DNA of 64,000 bases, from assembly GCF_900112705.1 (NCBI RefSeq), contig NZ_FOMR01000001.1:360945-424944 (forward strand). The letters are read 5' to 3'. Below, in pieces: positions 42,248 through 50,804 of the stretch. Position 1 is the stretch's first letter. Each line of letters begins with the position of its first letter. Below the pieces are notes generated by a model. It was not told where the DNA came from, did no database searches, and saw nothing but the letters and a program-made list of their open reading frames with translations. The position numbers and the translations under genes were made by a program. Source of the DNA: Lentibacillus persicus (GTDB lineage Bacteria; Bacillota; Bacilli; Bacillales; Amphibacillaceae).

Positions 42248-44206
42248 TTAAGCTTTTTCTTTTTCTTGTCTTTCTTTAATCCAGTTAATCAGGCCGCCGC
42301 TGATAATGATGTCACGCTGACGGTCGGACAGGTTGTGTTCTGCAGTAATCTCTTCGCCGCTTCCTGATAATGTTACTTTAATCGTGTCATTGTTTTTAAC
42401 CTGGCTGCGGAGATCGTCGAATTGAAGCTCATTCTCTTTATCGAGCTTCTCATAATCTTCTTCGTTGACAAACTTAAGCGGAAGCACACCAAAGTTAACC
42501 AGGTTCTGCCAGTGAATGCGGGCAAAGTCCTTTACAAGTACAACCCTTAAGCCGAGGTATCTTGGTGCCAATGCAGCATGTTCGCGGCTTGAGCCTTGGC
42601 CATAGTTATAACCGCCGACGATGGCGTGACCTGATTTCTCTTTGGAAACATTAGCTCGGTCGACATAAGTCGGATCAACATCTTCATAGGTGAACTTGCT
42701 GATCTCCGGTAAGTTACTGCGGTATGGCAGCACCCGTGCACCACCAGCTAGAATTTCATCAGTGGAAATATTATCGCCAACTTTCAAGAGCACCGGAACG
42801 TTGAGTTCATCCGGTAATGCGTCCATCGCCGGAATCGAAGCAATATTTGGCCCTTTTACAAGTTCTTGTTTTTGTGCTTCTTCAGGTGGAAGTGGCTCTT
42901 CAAGTAATTGATCATCCACGTTCGGCTGGGTTGGTCCCGTGACTTTCGGATAAGGGAAGTCCATCGTCCGGGGATCTACAATCTCTCCTTTTAAGGCAGA
43001 TGCTGCTGCTGTCTCAGGACTTGATAAATACACACTGTCTTCTTTCGTACCAGACCGGCCAGGAAAGTTACGTGGTGTCGTCCGAAGACTGTTCCGGCCG
43101 GTAGCTGGCGCCTGTCCCATTCCGATGCAGCCATTACAGCCGGCTTGATGCAGTCTGGCACCTGATTGCAGGAGACTTGCTATATGCATTTCTTTTACGA
43201 GATTTGTCAGCATTTGACGGGATGTCGGGTTAATATCAAATGATACGCCATTGGCAGTAGTGCGGTCTTTTACAATTTCAGCTGCTACAGCGAAATCACG
43301 ATATCCCGGATTTGCTGAAGAGCCGATATAAGATTGATAGATTGGTGTGCCTGCAAGTTCTCTGGCTGGTACAACATTTCCCGGGCTCGACGGTTTAGCT
43401 ACTAATGGTTCCAGTTCGGAAAGATTTATTTCTTCATGCAAGTCATATACAGCGTCATTGTCTGCGGTTATTTCAACCCAGTCATCCTCACGATTCTGTT
43501 GTTTCAAAAATTGCTTGACTTCATTGTCAGAAGGGAAGACGGTGGCAGTTGCACCAAGCTCAGCTCCCATATTGGCAATAACGTGCCGATCCATTGCTGT
43601 AAGGTCATCAAGACCGGGACCGTAGTATTCGATGATTTTGCCAACGCCGCCTTTAACACCATGGCGTTTGAGCATTTCAAGAATAACGTCTTTTGCGCTT
43701 ACCCAGTCGGGCAGTTCGCCGGTTAATTTGACACCCATCACTTCCGGCATATTGATGTATATTGGTTCGCCTGTAATTGCCATTGCAACGTCGATGCCAC
43801 CAGCGCCCATTGCAAGCATCCCCATGCAGCCATTGGCACACGTATGACTGTCGGAACCAAGCAGTGTTTTTCCCGGAACAGCCAAGCGCTGCATGTGTAC
43901 AGGATGGCTTACACCATTGCCAGGTCTGGAATAATAAAGTCCAAAACGATGCGCTGCACTTTCGAGAAACAGATGGTCGTCGGGGTTCTTATTGTCTTCC
44001 TGAATCAGGTTATGGTCCACATACTGGGCGGAAACTTCCGTTTTTGCATAATCCAGCCCCATTGCTTCGAGCTCGAGCATTACCATCGTACCTGTTGCAT
44101 CTTGGGTCAGTGTTTGGTCAATACTGAGTCCGATTTCTTTACCAGGTTCCATTTCACCTGATACAAGATGCTCCTTAATCAGTTTTTGTGTCACATTCAA
44201 AGCCAA
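42248..44206 (-). CDS. Aconitate hydratase, short (mitochondrial-like) type
   Basis: A 652-residue aconitase family protein. The [4Fe-4S] ligands are visible in GSDSHTCANGCMGM and in HQAGCNGCIGMGQAP. The C-terminal swivel domain holds GYNYGQGSSREHAAL. The enzyme isomerises citrate and isocitrate in the TCA cycle. It is much shorter than the roughly 900-residue CitB of Bacillus and resembles the two-domain compact aconitases. The start is TTG 44206, nine bases after GAAGGAGG. It could act on related tricarboxylates; genome context would decide. Confidence 0.87.
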   Translation of the reverse strand: MALNVTQKLIKEHLVSGEMEPGKEIGLSIDQTLTQDATGTMVMLELEAMGLDYAKTEVSAQYVDHNLIQEDNKNPDDHLFLESAAHRFGLYYSRPGNGVSHPVHMQRLAVPGKTLLGSDSHTCANGCMGMLAMGAGGIDVAMAITGEPIYINMPEVMGVKLTGELPDWVSAKDVILEMLKRHGVKGGVGKIIEYYGPGLDDLTAMDRHVIANMGAELGATATVFPSDNEVKQFLKQQNREDDWVEITADNDAVYDLHEEINLSELEPLVAKPSSPGNVVPARELAGTPIYQSYIGSSANPGYRDFAVAAEIVKDRTTANGVSFDINPTSRQMLTNLVKEMHIASLLQSGARLHQAGCNGCIGMGQAPATGRNSLRTTPRNFPGRSGTKEDSVYLSSPETAAASALKGEIVDPRTMDFPYPKVTGPTQPNVDDQLLEEPLPPEEAQKQELVKGPNIASIPAMDALPDELNVPVLLKVGDNISTDEILAGGARVLPYRSNLPEISKFTYEDVDPTYVDRANVSKEKSGHAIVGGYNYGQGSSREHAALAPRYLGLRVVLVKDFARIHWQNLVNFGVLPLKFVNEEDYEKLDKENELQFDDLRSQVKNNDTIKVTLSGSGEEITAEHNLSDRQRDIIISGGLINWIKERQEKEKA

Positions 44207-44292
44207 TGTATATAGCCTCCTTCTGGAAATATGTCTATAACACCCCATTCCTCAAATAGAAAGGTTTCAAACAAGTTTTCGATGTAAATAAA

Positions 44293-44320
44293 AAAATGCC
44301 ACCTCAATGGGTGACATTTT
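44293..44320 (-). terminator. Terminator of the YceI gene
   Basis: AAAATG-CACC pairs with GGTG-CATTTT (one mismatch). On the minus strand it is followed by seven T residues, just after the YceI gene stop. Confidence 0.75.
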
Positions 44321-44330
44321 CTAAAGGTTA

Positions 44331-44867
44331 TTATTCGGCTTTTTGCGCTTCGATTTCAAAATTGATTGTTACTTCTTCGCCGACAAGAACGCCGCCTGTT
44401 TCCAGTGCCGCATTCCATGTCAGACCGAAGTCTTTACGGTTGATTTTTGTGCTGCCGCTGAAGCCGGCTGCAATGTTGCCGCTCATAGGGTCTTTGCTTT
44501 GACCTTCAAAAACGACATCAAATGTTACTGGTTTTGTTGTGCCTTTAAGTGTCAGGTCACCTGTAACATCGTAGTTGTTGTCGGATTTTTTCTTGACATC
44601 GTTTGCGACGAATGTAGCTTTCGGATGATTTTCTACATCGAAGAAATCTCCTGAACGCAAATGATCATCACGGTCATTATTTTTTGTATCAATGCTTGAG
44701 ACGTCGATTGTCGCCTCTACATTTGAATCTTCAAGGTTTTCAGGGTCTACTTCGATAACAGCGTCAAAGTCGTTAAAATGACCTTTCGCTTTTGAAATCA
44801 TCATATGTTTTACTGAAAATCCAATTTCGCTGTGTACTGTGTCAACATTAAATTTTTCTCTTGCCAT
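44331..44867 (-). CDS. YceI family lipid-binding-like protein
   Basis: A 178-residue YceI-type beta-barrel protein: FNVDTVHSEIGFSVKHMMIS at the start, then ATIDVSSIDTKNNDRDDHL, GDLTLKGTTKPVTFDV and FGLTWNAALETGGVLVGEE. The family binds isoprenoids or lipids; no signal peptide is present, so this copy should be cytoplasmic. ATG 44867 follows GGAGGG. It is monocistronic. Confidence 0.92.
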   Translation of the reverse strand: MAREKFNVDTVHSEIGFSVKHMMISKAKGHFNDFDAVIEVDPENLEDSNVEATIDVSSIDTKNNDRDDHLRSGDFFDVENHPKATFVANDVKKKSDNNYDVTGDLTLKGTTKPVTFDVVFEGQSKDPMSGNIAAGFSGSTKINRKDFGLTWNAALETGGVLVGEEVTINFEIEAQKAE

Positions 44868-45033
44868 TAATAATCCCTCCATTGGTTACTTTCTGTAACT
44901 AAGTGTATAATAATAAATTGATAGTGTCAAGTAACGTGAACAAATTTATTTTGAATTCAATATAAATTGTTAGTGGGTGTGATGCTAAAGCCCTTTTTGG
45001 ACGTAGCTTCAGTTTTCTAATTCACCATTGATG

Positions 45034-45578
45034 TAAACTGCGAACCAGTGAAAATTCTCCCTTCTGTTTTTCGTTGAGTTTTAAAACCGCTCCGGCAATA
45101 TACTTCGCTTTCCATGGGCACGGCCTCGGGCCAACACGATGTTGGTCACAAAGGCGTTGCCACAGGACGTGGCGTTCTTAGCCTTTGAACCATACCGCTT
45201 TCTTGCGGGGTCTTCGGACACGTGCTGTTCCCATAGGAGTCTACGCATATTGCCTGCCCTAAAAAGTGCTCACTGAATATTCGTTGGCAGTATTGAATAA
45301 ACAACCTCAGCGAAGGAAATACACGGAGACTTCTGCGGGTCGGCTAAGATCGGTCACGTCCTGTGACCAACGCCGACACTAGAACATCCTGTTCGTCGAA
45401 GCAAAGGCATAGGTGAGTCAGCGAAGTGCCTTCGCACAAAGCAAGACTTCACCCGAGTATGCTTCGACCTGCGAGGAGTGCTGCATCACAGAAAAACTTG
45501 CAACACGACGAGCACCAAGTGTATTTCCGAAGCGGCGGAACACGCACTAACTCAAATTTAAAAGTAGTTCGCAGTTTA
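45034..45578. repeat. TAAACTGCG-type element, copy b, containing diverged MITE-like cores
   Basis: The ends TAAACTGCG (45034-45042) and CGCAGTTTA (45570-45578) match the other two blocks. Inside lie two diverged relatives of the 176-bp MITE core (around 45080-45255 and 45300-45545), including GGAGACTTCTGCGGG and GTGTATTTCCGAAGCGG. There is no 20-bp array. A GGACGTGGCG(TT)CTTAGCC segment inside is also found after copy a near 37299. Confidence 0.6.
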
Positions 45579-45687
45579 TGGATTATGTCTCACAAAACAC
45601 TATTCCACGTATGGGCTAAGAAAAAACAAGCCTTCGCTATGCGTGGTTTTCGTGCTATACTATTGGTAGAATTTGAGGGGGTTCAGC

Positions 45688-46146
45688 ATGAGCGAGTTAA
45701 GCATCATTCCGTGCGGACGGAAGAAAATTTGGGACAAAAACCCGGAGGCCGGTCGAGTCGCTGCAAAGGAAGCTTATATCGGAACGTTGCACAAACGAAC
45801 ACGGGAATATGCACAACAGTTTACAGATCAGTGGGTTATCTTGTCTGCCAAGCATGGCTTTCTTTTCGCAGATGATGAGGTAGACGGTCAGTATGATGTT
45901 ACATTCGGCCAGGAAAACACGGAAATTATTACAAACGAAATACTGATTCGCCAGGCAAAGGACATGCAGCTTGATCAGTTCGATCGACTGGTGGTTTTGA
46001 CAGGGAAAAAATATAAACCGATTATTAATGCGGTATTTCCGGATGAAATGCCTAAAACGTACCCTTTGTCGCAATTTGGCGGTATCGGCTATATATTGCA
46101 GGCACTAAAAAATTCAACAAATACACATCAGCCCATACACAAATAA
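45688..46146 (+). CDS. DUF6884-like protein
   Basis: A 152-residue soluble protein. It starts SELSIIPCGRKKIWDKNP and includes VILSAKHGFLFADDEVDGQY and RLVVLTGKKYKPII, a pattern resembling DUF6884, a family of uncharacterised bacterial and phage proteins. ATG 45688 follows GAGGGGG. It precedes a small membrane protein gene by 16 bases. It lies immediately beyond the repeat block. Confidence 0.65.
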   Translation: MSELSIIPCGRKKIWDKNPEAGRVAAKEAYIGTLHKRTREYAQQFTDQWVILSAKHGFLFADDEVDGQYDVTFGQENTEIITNEILIRQAKDMQLDQFDRLVVLTGKKYKPIINAVFPDEMPKTYPLSQFGGIGYILQALKNSTNTHQPIHK

Positions 46147-46162
46147 AACAGGAGAAGATACG

Positions 46163-46495
46163 ATGACACGACCATTGCTTATAACACTCATCCTGATCGC
46201 GTATATCATATATGTCGGTTTTAAACATAAAGAGACGTGGAAGAAGCTATCCATTTTACAAATTGCTGGTGTACTGGTTACATTTGTCGGTATTATCAGC
46301 ATTTCAGGCGTTATTCTTTTTTATGGCAGTCGTTTTATAACTGACGCAATACCAGGTGATATCATCGGTTTTATTATTCAGTTTCTCGGAATCGTTGTAA
46401 TTATAGTAGCGGCAGCAGTCAGTTTTGCTGCAATAGCGGGTAAAATCACAAACGGTGTTATCCCAATAACACGACGCGGTCAAAATAGTAGGTAA
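46163..46495 (+). CDS. Small membrane protein, unknown
   Basis: A 110-residue protein with three hydrophobic helices (LLITLILIAYIIYVGF; LQIAGVLVTFVGIISISGVI; IIGFIIQFLGIVVIIVAAAV) and a basic end (TRRGQNSR). I recognise no family. ATG 46163 follows AGGAGA. It is likely co-transcribed with the DUF6884-like gene. Confidence 0.6.
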   Translation: MTRPLLITLILIAYIIYVGFKHKETWKKLSILQIAGVLVTFVGIISISGVILFYGSRFITDAIPGDIIGFIIQFLGIVVIIVAAAVSFAAIAGKITNGVIPITRRGQNSR

Positions 46496-46515
46496 GAGCA
46501 GTTAGAATGATAGGA

Positions 46516-46544
46516 TTGAAAACGGTTCATATACGCGTTATAAT
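46516..46544 (+). promoter_or_regulatory. Promoter for the TPP riboswitch-thiT transcript
   Basis: TTGAAA (46516-46521) and TATAAT (46539-46544) with a 17-base spacer. It lies 34 bases before the riboswitch aptamer. Confidence 0.75.
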
Positions 46545-46577
46545 ATAGTTACCAAAAAAAGCATAGTTTAAAAGTCT

Positions 46578-46668
46578 GCAGGGGGAGCCGTTTGGCTGAG
46601 AGTGAACAGGTGTCTGTTCTGACCCTTCGAACCTGTTAGTTAATTCTAGCGCAGGAATGGTGGCTTTT
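46578..46668 (+). ncRNA. TPP riboswitch (THI element)
   Basis: The aptamer shows the conserved order GGGGAGCC, GGCTGAGA, a variable P3 stem (ACAGG with CTGTT), ACCCTTCGAACCTG and a terminal TTAATTCTAGCGCAGG. Binding of thiamine pyrophosphate should turn off the thiT gene 120 bases downstream. A T-rich tract (46731-46738) after AAGC...GCTT suggests the expression platform is a terminator, but its stem is not clear. Confidence 0.92.
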
Positions 46669-46791
46669 TTGATGGAACAGAAAGTAATGTGAGCGGAGTT
46701 CCCCATCAGGAAGCTTCCCCTTGGCATTGCTTTTTTTGTGTGCAATTTTAGCAGGTGGTTTCATTCCACCGGCAAAGGGGAGGAAAATTTT

Positions 46792-47364
46792 ATGCGTTCA
46801 AACCGTACGTTATTTTTAATTGAGGTTGCGATTTTTACAGCGCTGGCGCTAATGCTTGATATCATTCCGTTTCTGTCAATAAAGCTTTGGGCACAAGGCG
46901 GTTCAGTTTCTCTGTCGATGATTCCGGTGTTCATTGTGGCGTTTCGCTGGGGGTTGAAGGGCGGCCTTTTATCTGGGTTCCTATGGGGGGTTTTGCAAGT
47001 GGCAGTCGGCACAGGCTATGTGCTGCACCCGATTCAGGGGTTTATTGATTATGCACTGGCCTTCACCGTGATCGGATTTGCCGGCGTTTTTGCCAAGCAA
47101 ATTCAGGAGGCCGTTAAGTCAGGGGAGACAAAAACTTATCTCACCTATATAACGTTAGGTGTGATACTGGGCAGCATGCTGCGATTCGCGGCCCATTTTG
47201 CAGCCGGTGTGGTTTTCTTTGAATCTGCTGTTGAAGGGCAGTCCGTCTGGATTTATTCATTACTCTACAATGTTTCTTATATCATTCCATCGCTCATCAT
47301 TAGCGCTGTTGTGGTATTTCTTTTATTCCACAAGCAGCCAAAGACGTTAGTGCAAACAGCTTAA
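46792..47364 (+). CDS. thiT: ThiT thiamine-binding S component of an ECF transporter
   Basis: A 190-residue membrane protein with six helices. It has the ThiT features ALALMLDIIPFLSIKLWAQGG, FIVAFRWGLKGGLLSGFLWG and GTGYVLHPIQGFIDYALAF, with W/Y residues for thiamine binding. It works with the EcfAAT energy module. ATG 46792 follows GGGGAGG. It is controlled by the upstream TPP riboswitch and ends at a terminator. Confidence 0.95.
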   Translation: MRSNRTLFLIEVAIFTALALMLDIIPFLSIKLWAQGGSVSLSMIPVFIVAFRWGLKGGLLSGFLWGVLQVAVGTGYVLHPIQGFIDYALAFTVIGFAGVFAKQIQEAVKSGETKTYLTYITLGVILGSMLRFAAHFAAGVVFFESAVEGQSVWIYSLLYNVSYIIPSLIISAVVVFLLFHKQPKTLVQTA

Positions 47365-47383
47365 TGTATTAATATCCGCTCAC

Positions 47384-47421
47384 AAAAAGTGGCCTTATTA
47401 TTCTGCTAAGGGCCACTTTTT
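47384..47421 (+). terminator. Terminator after thiT
   Basis: AAAAAGTGGCC pairs perfectly with GGCCACTTTTT around a 16-base loop. Confidence 0.9.
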
Positions 47422-47452
47422 AGGTATACTGGGGCCAAAGGAGGGAAATCGT

Positions 47453-47572
47453 ATGAAAGAATTCATCGGTGAATGCCAGAGGTGCGGGAAGCATGTCTAT
47501 TGTGAAAACGGGTTCTTTGACGGTGTTCATGAAAATGGTGAACTTCTGTGCAATGACTGTGCTGGTGGGTAA
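47453..47572 (+). CDS. 39-residue zinc-ribbon-like miniprotein
   Basis: An intact 40-codon frame with AAAGGAGGG at good spacing before ATG 47453. The protein has two CxxC pairs, CQRCGK and CNDC, 24 residues apart, with a glycine-rich connector, the outline of a small zinc ribbon. It lies between the thiT terminator and a 21-bp tandem array. I recognise no family. Confidence 0.6.
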   Translation: MKEFIGECQRCGKHVYCENGFFDGVHENGELLCNDCAGG

Positions 47573-47575
47573 ATT

Positions 47576-47701
47576 CCCGAAGTTCACAGTGAAAATCCCG
47601 AAGTACACAGTCAAGCTCCCGAAGCTCACAGTGAAAACCCCGAAATTCACAATTAATTCCCCGAAGTTCACAATTCAATAGACGAAGTTCGCTTCACAAT
47701 C
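47576..47701. repeat. 21-bp tandem array (six units)
   Basis: Six adjacent 21-base units of the form CCCGAAGTTCACAGTGAAAAT, the last ones diverged. There are no spacers. It starts four bases after the zinc-ribbon stop codon and shares an AAGTTCACA core with the array at 19773. Confidence 0.85.
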
Positions 47702-47759
47702 ACCGCTTCCTTTCTACGTGCATAGGCTATAGCACAGTTTGGAAAGGAAGTGTCTGAAA

Positions 47760-49190
47760 ATGTCTGGAGTGGAAATAACGCTTTCGCACTGGCTGTACGG
47801 CATCTTTACATTAACAATCATTATAACGATGATTTTTCGTAAAGGTGTTGTTCTGCCGACATTACTGGGGACATTTGTCGTTGCTTGGGTGTTTCAGGGC
47901 AGTATTGTTGACGCTTTTACGGCGATCTTTAATGCCAACCTGGTTGCTGCTAAAGAACTTTTTAATATCTTTTTGATCATTACGTTTATGATCGCCTTAC
48001 TGCATTCACTGCGGGATTTGGGTGCAGATAAACGCATGATTACACCGATTCAGAAATTAATGGTCAATGGGCATGTTTCGTTTTTTGTTTTAATAGCGGT
48101 CACTTATGTCATATCGCTATTCTTTTGGCCGACGCCGGCAGTGCCATTAATATGTGCCCTGCTTGTCCCGGCAGCCATTAGATCAGGACTCCCGGCCATG
48201 ACGGCCGCAGTTGCGGTGGCATTGGCAGGGCAGGGGATGGCGTTGTCTTCTGACTACATTGTGCAAGTCGCACCAAATCTGTCGGCGACTTCAGCAGGGA
48301 TTGACACAGCCATCGTCGCAGATAAAGCTATTGTTTTATCGCTGATAGCCGGCGGTGTTGCAATTGGGGCAGCATATTTGCTTTATCGGAAAAATATTCG
48401 GTCAAAAGACAGTGAATTGAATGAGATTGAATTGGACCAGATGCAAATGGAAAGTGATTCCGAAAATAAAGCCCAGTCAGTTCATTTAAACACATGGAGT
48501 AAAGTTTTTGCAGTACTGGTCCCGGTATCGCTTTTAGCTGTCGTTGTTTATATGATGTTCACCAAGCTTAACTCAGGAAGGATGACCGGGTTCGAAGGTG
48601 GAGATGGTGCAGCGTTTGTCGGTGGGGTTGCTGTTATATTACTGTTGTTATCTACGGTAGCATTTGGACGCCAAAAATCCTTGGATTACATTACGAACCA
48701 CATTACAGAAGGATTTGTATTTGCGTTTAAAGCAATGGGGCCGGTTATCCCGATTGCAGGGTTCTTTTTCATGGGCAGCTCAGAGTTTTCAGGAAGCATT
48801 CTGGGCATTGACGAAAATATACCCGCATTCCTCTTTGATCTCGTTGAAGCCTCCCAGGGTTATTTGCCGGAGAGTGCACTGCTCACAGTTTTCAGCATTC
48901 TTGTTATCGGTATAATAACCGGACTCGACGGCTCGGGTTTCTCGGGCCTGCCGCTGACAGGTGCTCTTGCCGCATCACTGGAGAGCGCATCGGTTGATGC
49001 AGGAACGCTCGCTGCCATTGGACAGATGGGATCGATCTGGACAGGAGGCGGAACGATTGTCGCATGGTCCTCATTAATTGCGATTGCCGGTTTTTGTGGC
49101 GTCTCTGTTATGGAACTGGTCAGAAAAAACTTTCTGCCCGTAATGCTTGGGTTGTTCATTTCTGCCATCCTGGCGTTGGTGATCTTTTAG
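47760..49190 (+). CDS. Multi-helix permease of the ion-transporter type, unknown substrate
   Basis: A 476-residue membrane protein with about twelve helices in two halves. The repeated loop pattern (SLFFWPTPAVPLICALLVPAA, and GIITGLDGSGFSGLPLTGAL in the second half) is like hairpin-loop transporters of the ion-transporter superfamily (gluconate, citrate and dicarboxylate carriers). The family was not identified more exactly. ATG 47760 follows AAAGGAAG. It is 95 bases upstream of a glutamate dehydrogenase gene, so an amino- or dicarboxylic-acid substrate is a guess. Confidence 0.65.
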   Translation: MSGVEITLSHWLYGIFTLTIIITMIFRKGVVLPTLLGTFVVAWVFQGSIVDAFTAIFNANLVAAKELFNIFLIITFMIALLHSLRDLGADKRMITPIQKLMVNGHVSFFVLIAVTYVISLFFWPTPAVPLICALLVPAAIRSGLPAMTAAVAVALAGQGMALSSDYIVQVAPNLSATSAGIDTAIVADKAIVLSLIAGGVAIGAAYLLYRKNIRSKDSELNEIELDQMQMESDSENKAQSVHLNTWSKVFAVLVPVSLLAVVVYMMFTKLNSGRMTGFEGGDGAAFVGGVAVILLLLSTVAFGRQKSLDYITNHITEGFVFAFKAMGPVIPIAGFFFMGSSEFSGSILGIDENIPAFLFDLVEASQGYLPESALLTVFSILVIGIITGLDGSGFSGLPLTGALAASLESASVDAGTLAAIGQMGSIWTGGGTIVAWSSLIAIAGFCGVSVMELVRKNFLPVMLGLFISAILALVIF

Positions 49191-49285
49191 TCATTTTATT
49201 AAAAAATGTTATAACTTTATGATAAACGGTTATACATCATATGTGATGCAGAAAATATACTAATATAAAATTAGAAGGTGATTAA

Positions 49286-50665
49286 GTGGCAAGCAATACT
49301 GGAGACATTGTACGTGAGTCGTTAGATGCATTAATGAATGACGAATCCTTTCTGCCGGAATTGAAAAGCGAGGAGCGGAAACGGGCTTTTTCTTCGCTTC
49401 ATTCAATTTTATCCACTCCCAATCATATTAAAAAAACATTTTTGCGGGTAGCCCGTGAGAATGGCCAAGTAGAGCGCATTCCGGCATTTCGCATCCAGCA
49501 CAACAACATCTTGGGCCCGTACAAAGGTGGAATCCGTTTTCATGAAACGGTATCTGAAAAAGAAACGGGTAATTTTGCGGCATTAATGACGTTAAAGAAT
49601 GCCCTTCATGAAGTGCCTTTTGGCGGCGGTAAAGGCGGGGTCATTATAAACCCAAGAGAGTATACGGATAAAGAGCTGAACCTGGTCTGCAAAAAATATG
49701 TCCAAAACTTTAATGAAACACTGGGACCTGATAAGGATATTCCAGCCCCGGATATGGGAACCGGAGAACGTGAAATGGATTGGATGATGGGCGAGTTTAA
49801 AAACATTAACCCAGGTTACGCCTACAGAGGAAGTTTCACGGGAAAAAGTGTTATAAATGGCGGTTCTTTAGGACGAAAAGAAGCGACTGGTAAAGGTGTT
49901 TACTTTACATTCCGGTATATGTTTTATGATTTTGCAAGCGAGCGGGAAGAATGGCTCAAAGGCTTGGATAACCGATTTGCTCAAAACGCCATAAAACAAA
50001 TCGACAAACAGCAAACCATTGCGGTGCAGGGTTTTGGCAACGTTGGTTCCGTTGCCGCAAAAGAAGCACAGCAATGCCAATACTTAAATAATAAAGTGGT
50101 GGCCGTCAGTGACCACAATGTCATGCTTTATAATTCAGACGGTCTTGACATCACGAGTTTAATTGACTACACCAGACGCCATAATGGTGATTTGCCTGCT
50201 GATGATGAAGAACTTATGGAAGCAGGTGTGAGCGCGTCCATACACCATCGGGATGATTTACTCACAGTGGATGCCGATGTGCTGATACTGGCAGCGCTTG
50301 AGGGACAGATTCACGAAAAAAACATGAAAGATGTCAAGGCAAACGTTATTGTTGAAGGAGCCAACGCGCCGGTCACAAGTGAAGCGGACAGTTTCTTGAG
50401 TGACAATGGGGTTATTATTATCCCTGACATTCTGGCCAATGCCGGCGGTGTCATCGTATCTTATCTGGAATGGCTTCAGGGGCGGGAAACACAATTCCTT
50501 ACTGAGCAGGAAGTTTATGACCGTATGTTTGATAAGATGAAAGCAACATTTGATACCATTTACCCGCAATTTTATGGCGACCCATTCCCGCTACGGCAAA
50601 ACTGTTACATCCAGGCCGTGATGAAAATTTCGACCATTACATTTAAGCAGGGTAAACTATATTAA
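49286..50665 (+). CDS. Glutamate dehydrogenase (Glu/Leu/Phe/Val family)
   Basis: A 459-residue dehydrogenase. It has the substrate-binding GPYKGGIRFHETVSEKETGN, the catalytic Lys region VPFGGGKGGVIINP, DIPAPDMGTGEREMDWM and a Rossmann motif AVQGFGNVGSVAA, ending near ILANAGGVIVSYLEW. It oxidatively deaminates glutamate to 2-oxoglutarate. The GTG start at 49286 follows AGAAGGTGAT. It has no strong similarity to RocG-only features that I can cite; other amino-acid dehydrogenases of the same family are possible but less likely at this length. Confidence 0.9.
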   Translation: MASNTGDIVRESLDALMNDESFLPELKSEERKRAFSSLHSILSTPNHIKKTFLRVARENGQVERIPAFRIQHNNILGPYKGGIRFHETVSEKETGNFAALMTLKNALHEVPFGGGKGGVIINPREYTDKELNLVCKKYVQNFNETLGPDKDIPAPDMGTGEREMDWMMGEFKNINPGYAYRGSFTGKSVINGGSLGRKEATGKGVYFTFRYMFYDFASEREEWLKGLDNRFAQNAIKQIDKQQTIAVQGFGNVGSVAAKEAQQCQYLNNKVVAVSDHNVMLYNSDGLDITSLIDYTRRHNGDLPADDEELMEAGVSASIHHRDDLLTVDADVLILAALEGQIHEKNMKDVKANVIVEGANAPVTSEADSFLSDNGVIIIPDILANAGGVIVSYLEWLQGRETQFLTEQEVYDRMFDKMKATFDTIYPQFYGDPFPLRQNCYIQAVMKISTITFKQGKLY

Positions 50666-50706
50666 TTGATGTTAAATTCTTTTAATTTATATCTCCATCT
50701 TTTTAA

Positions 50707-50741
50707 AAAGGCATTCTTTTTCTGAATGCCTTTAATTTTTA
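50707..50741 (+). terminator. Terminator after glutamate dehydrogenase
   Basis: AAAGGCATTC pairs with GAATGCCTTT around a seven-base loop and is followed by AATTTTT. Confidence 0.88.
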
Positions 50742-50804
50742 TAAAATATGTTATAATATTCTATAAATATAGAGCTTTCACTCATTTAATAGGGAGGGAG
50801 TTAC

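Noticed and set aside
45426-45875. 149-codon frame running through the repeat block into the DUF6884-like gene
   Set aside because: It overlaps the real gene in another frame and begins inside repeat DNA without a ribosome site.
47420-47681. Frames of 70-83 codons across the 21-bp array
   Set aside because: Repeat-derived; the 39-residue zinc-ribbon frame is the only one with a ribosome site.
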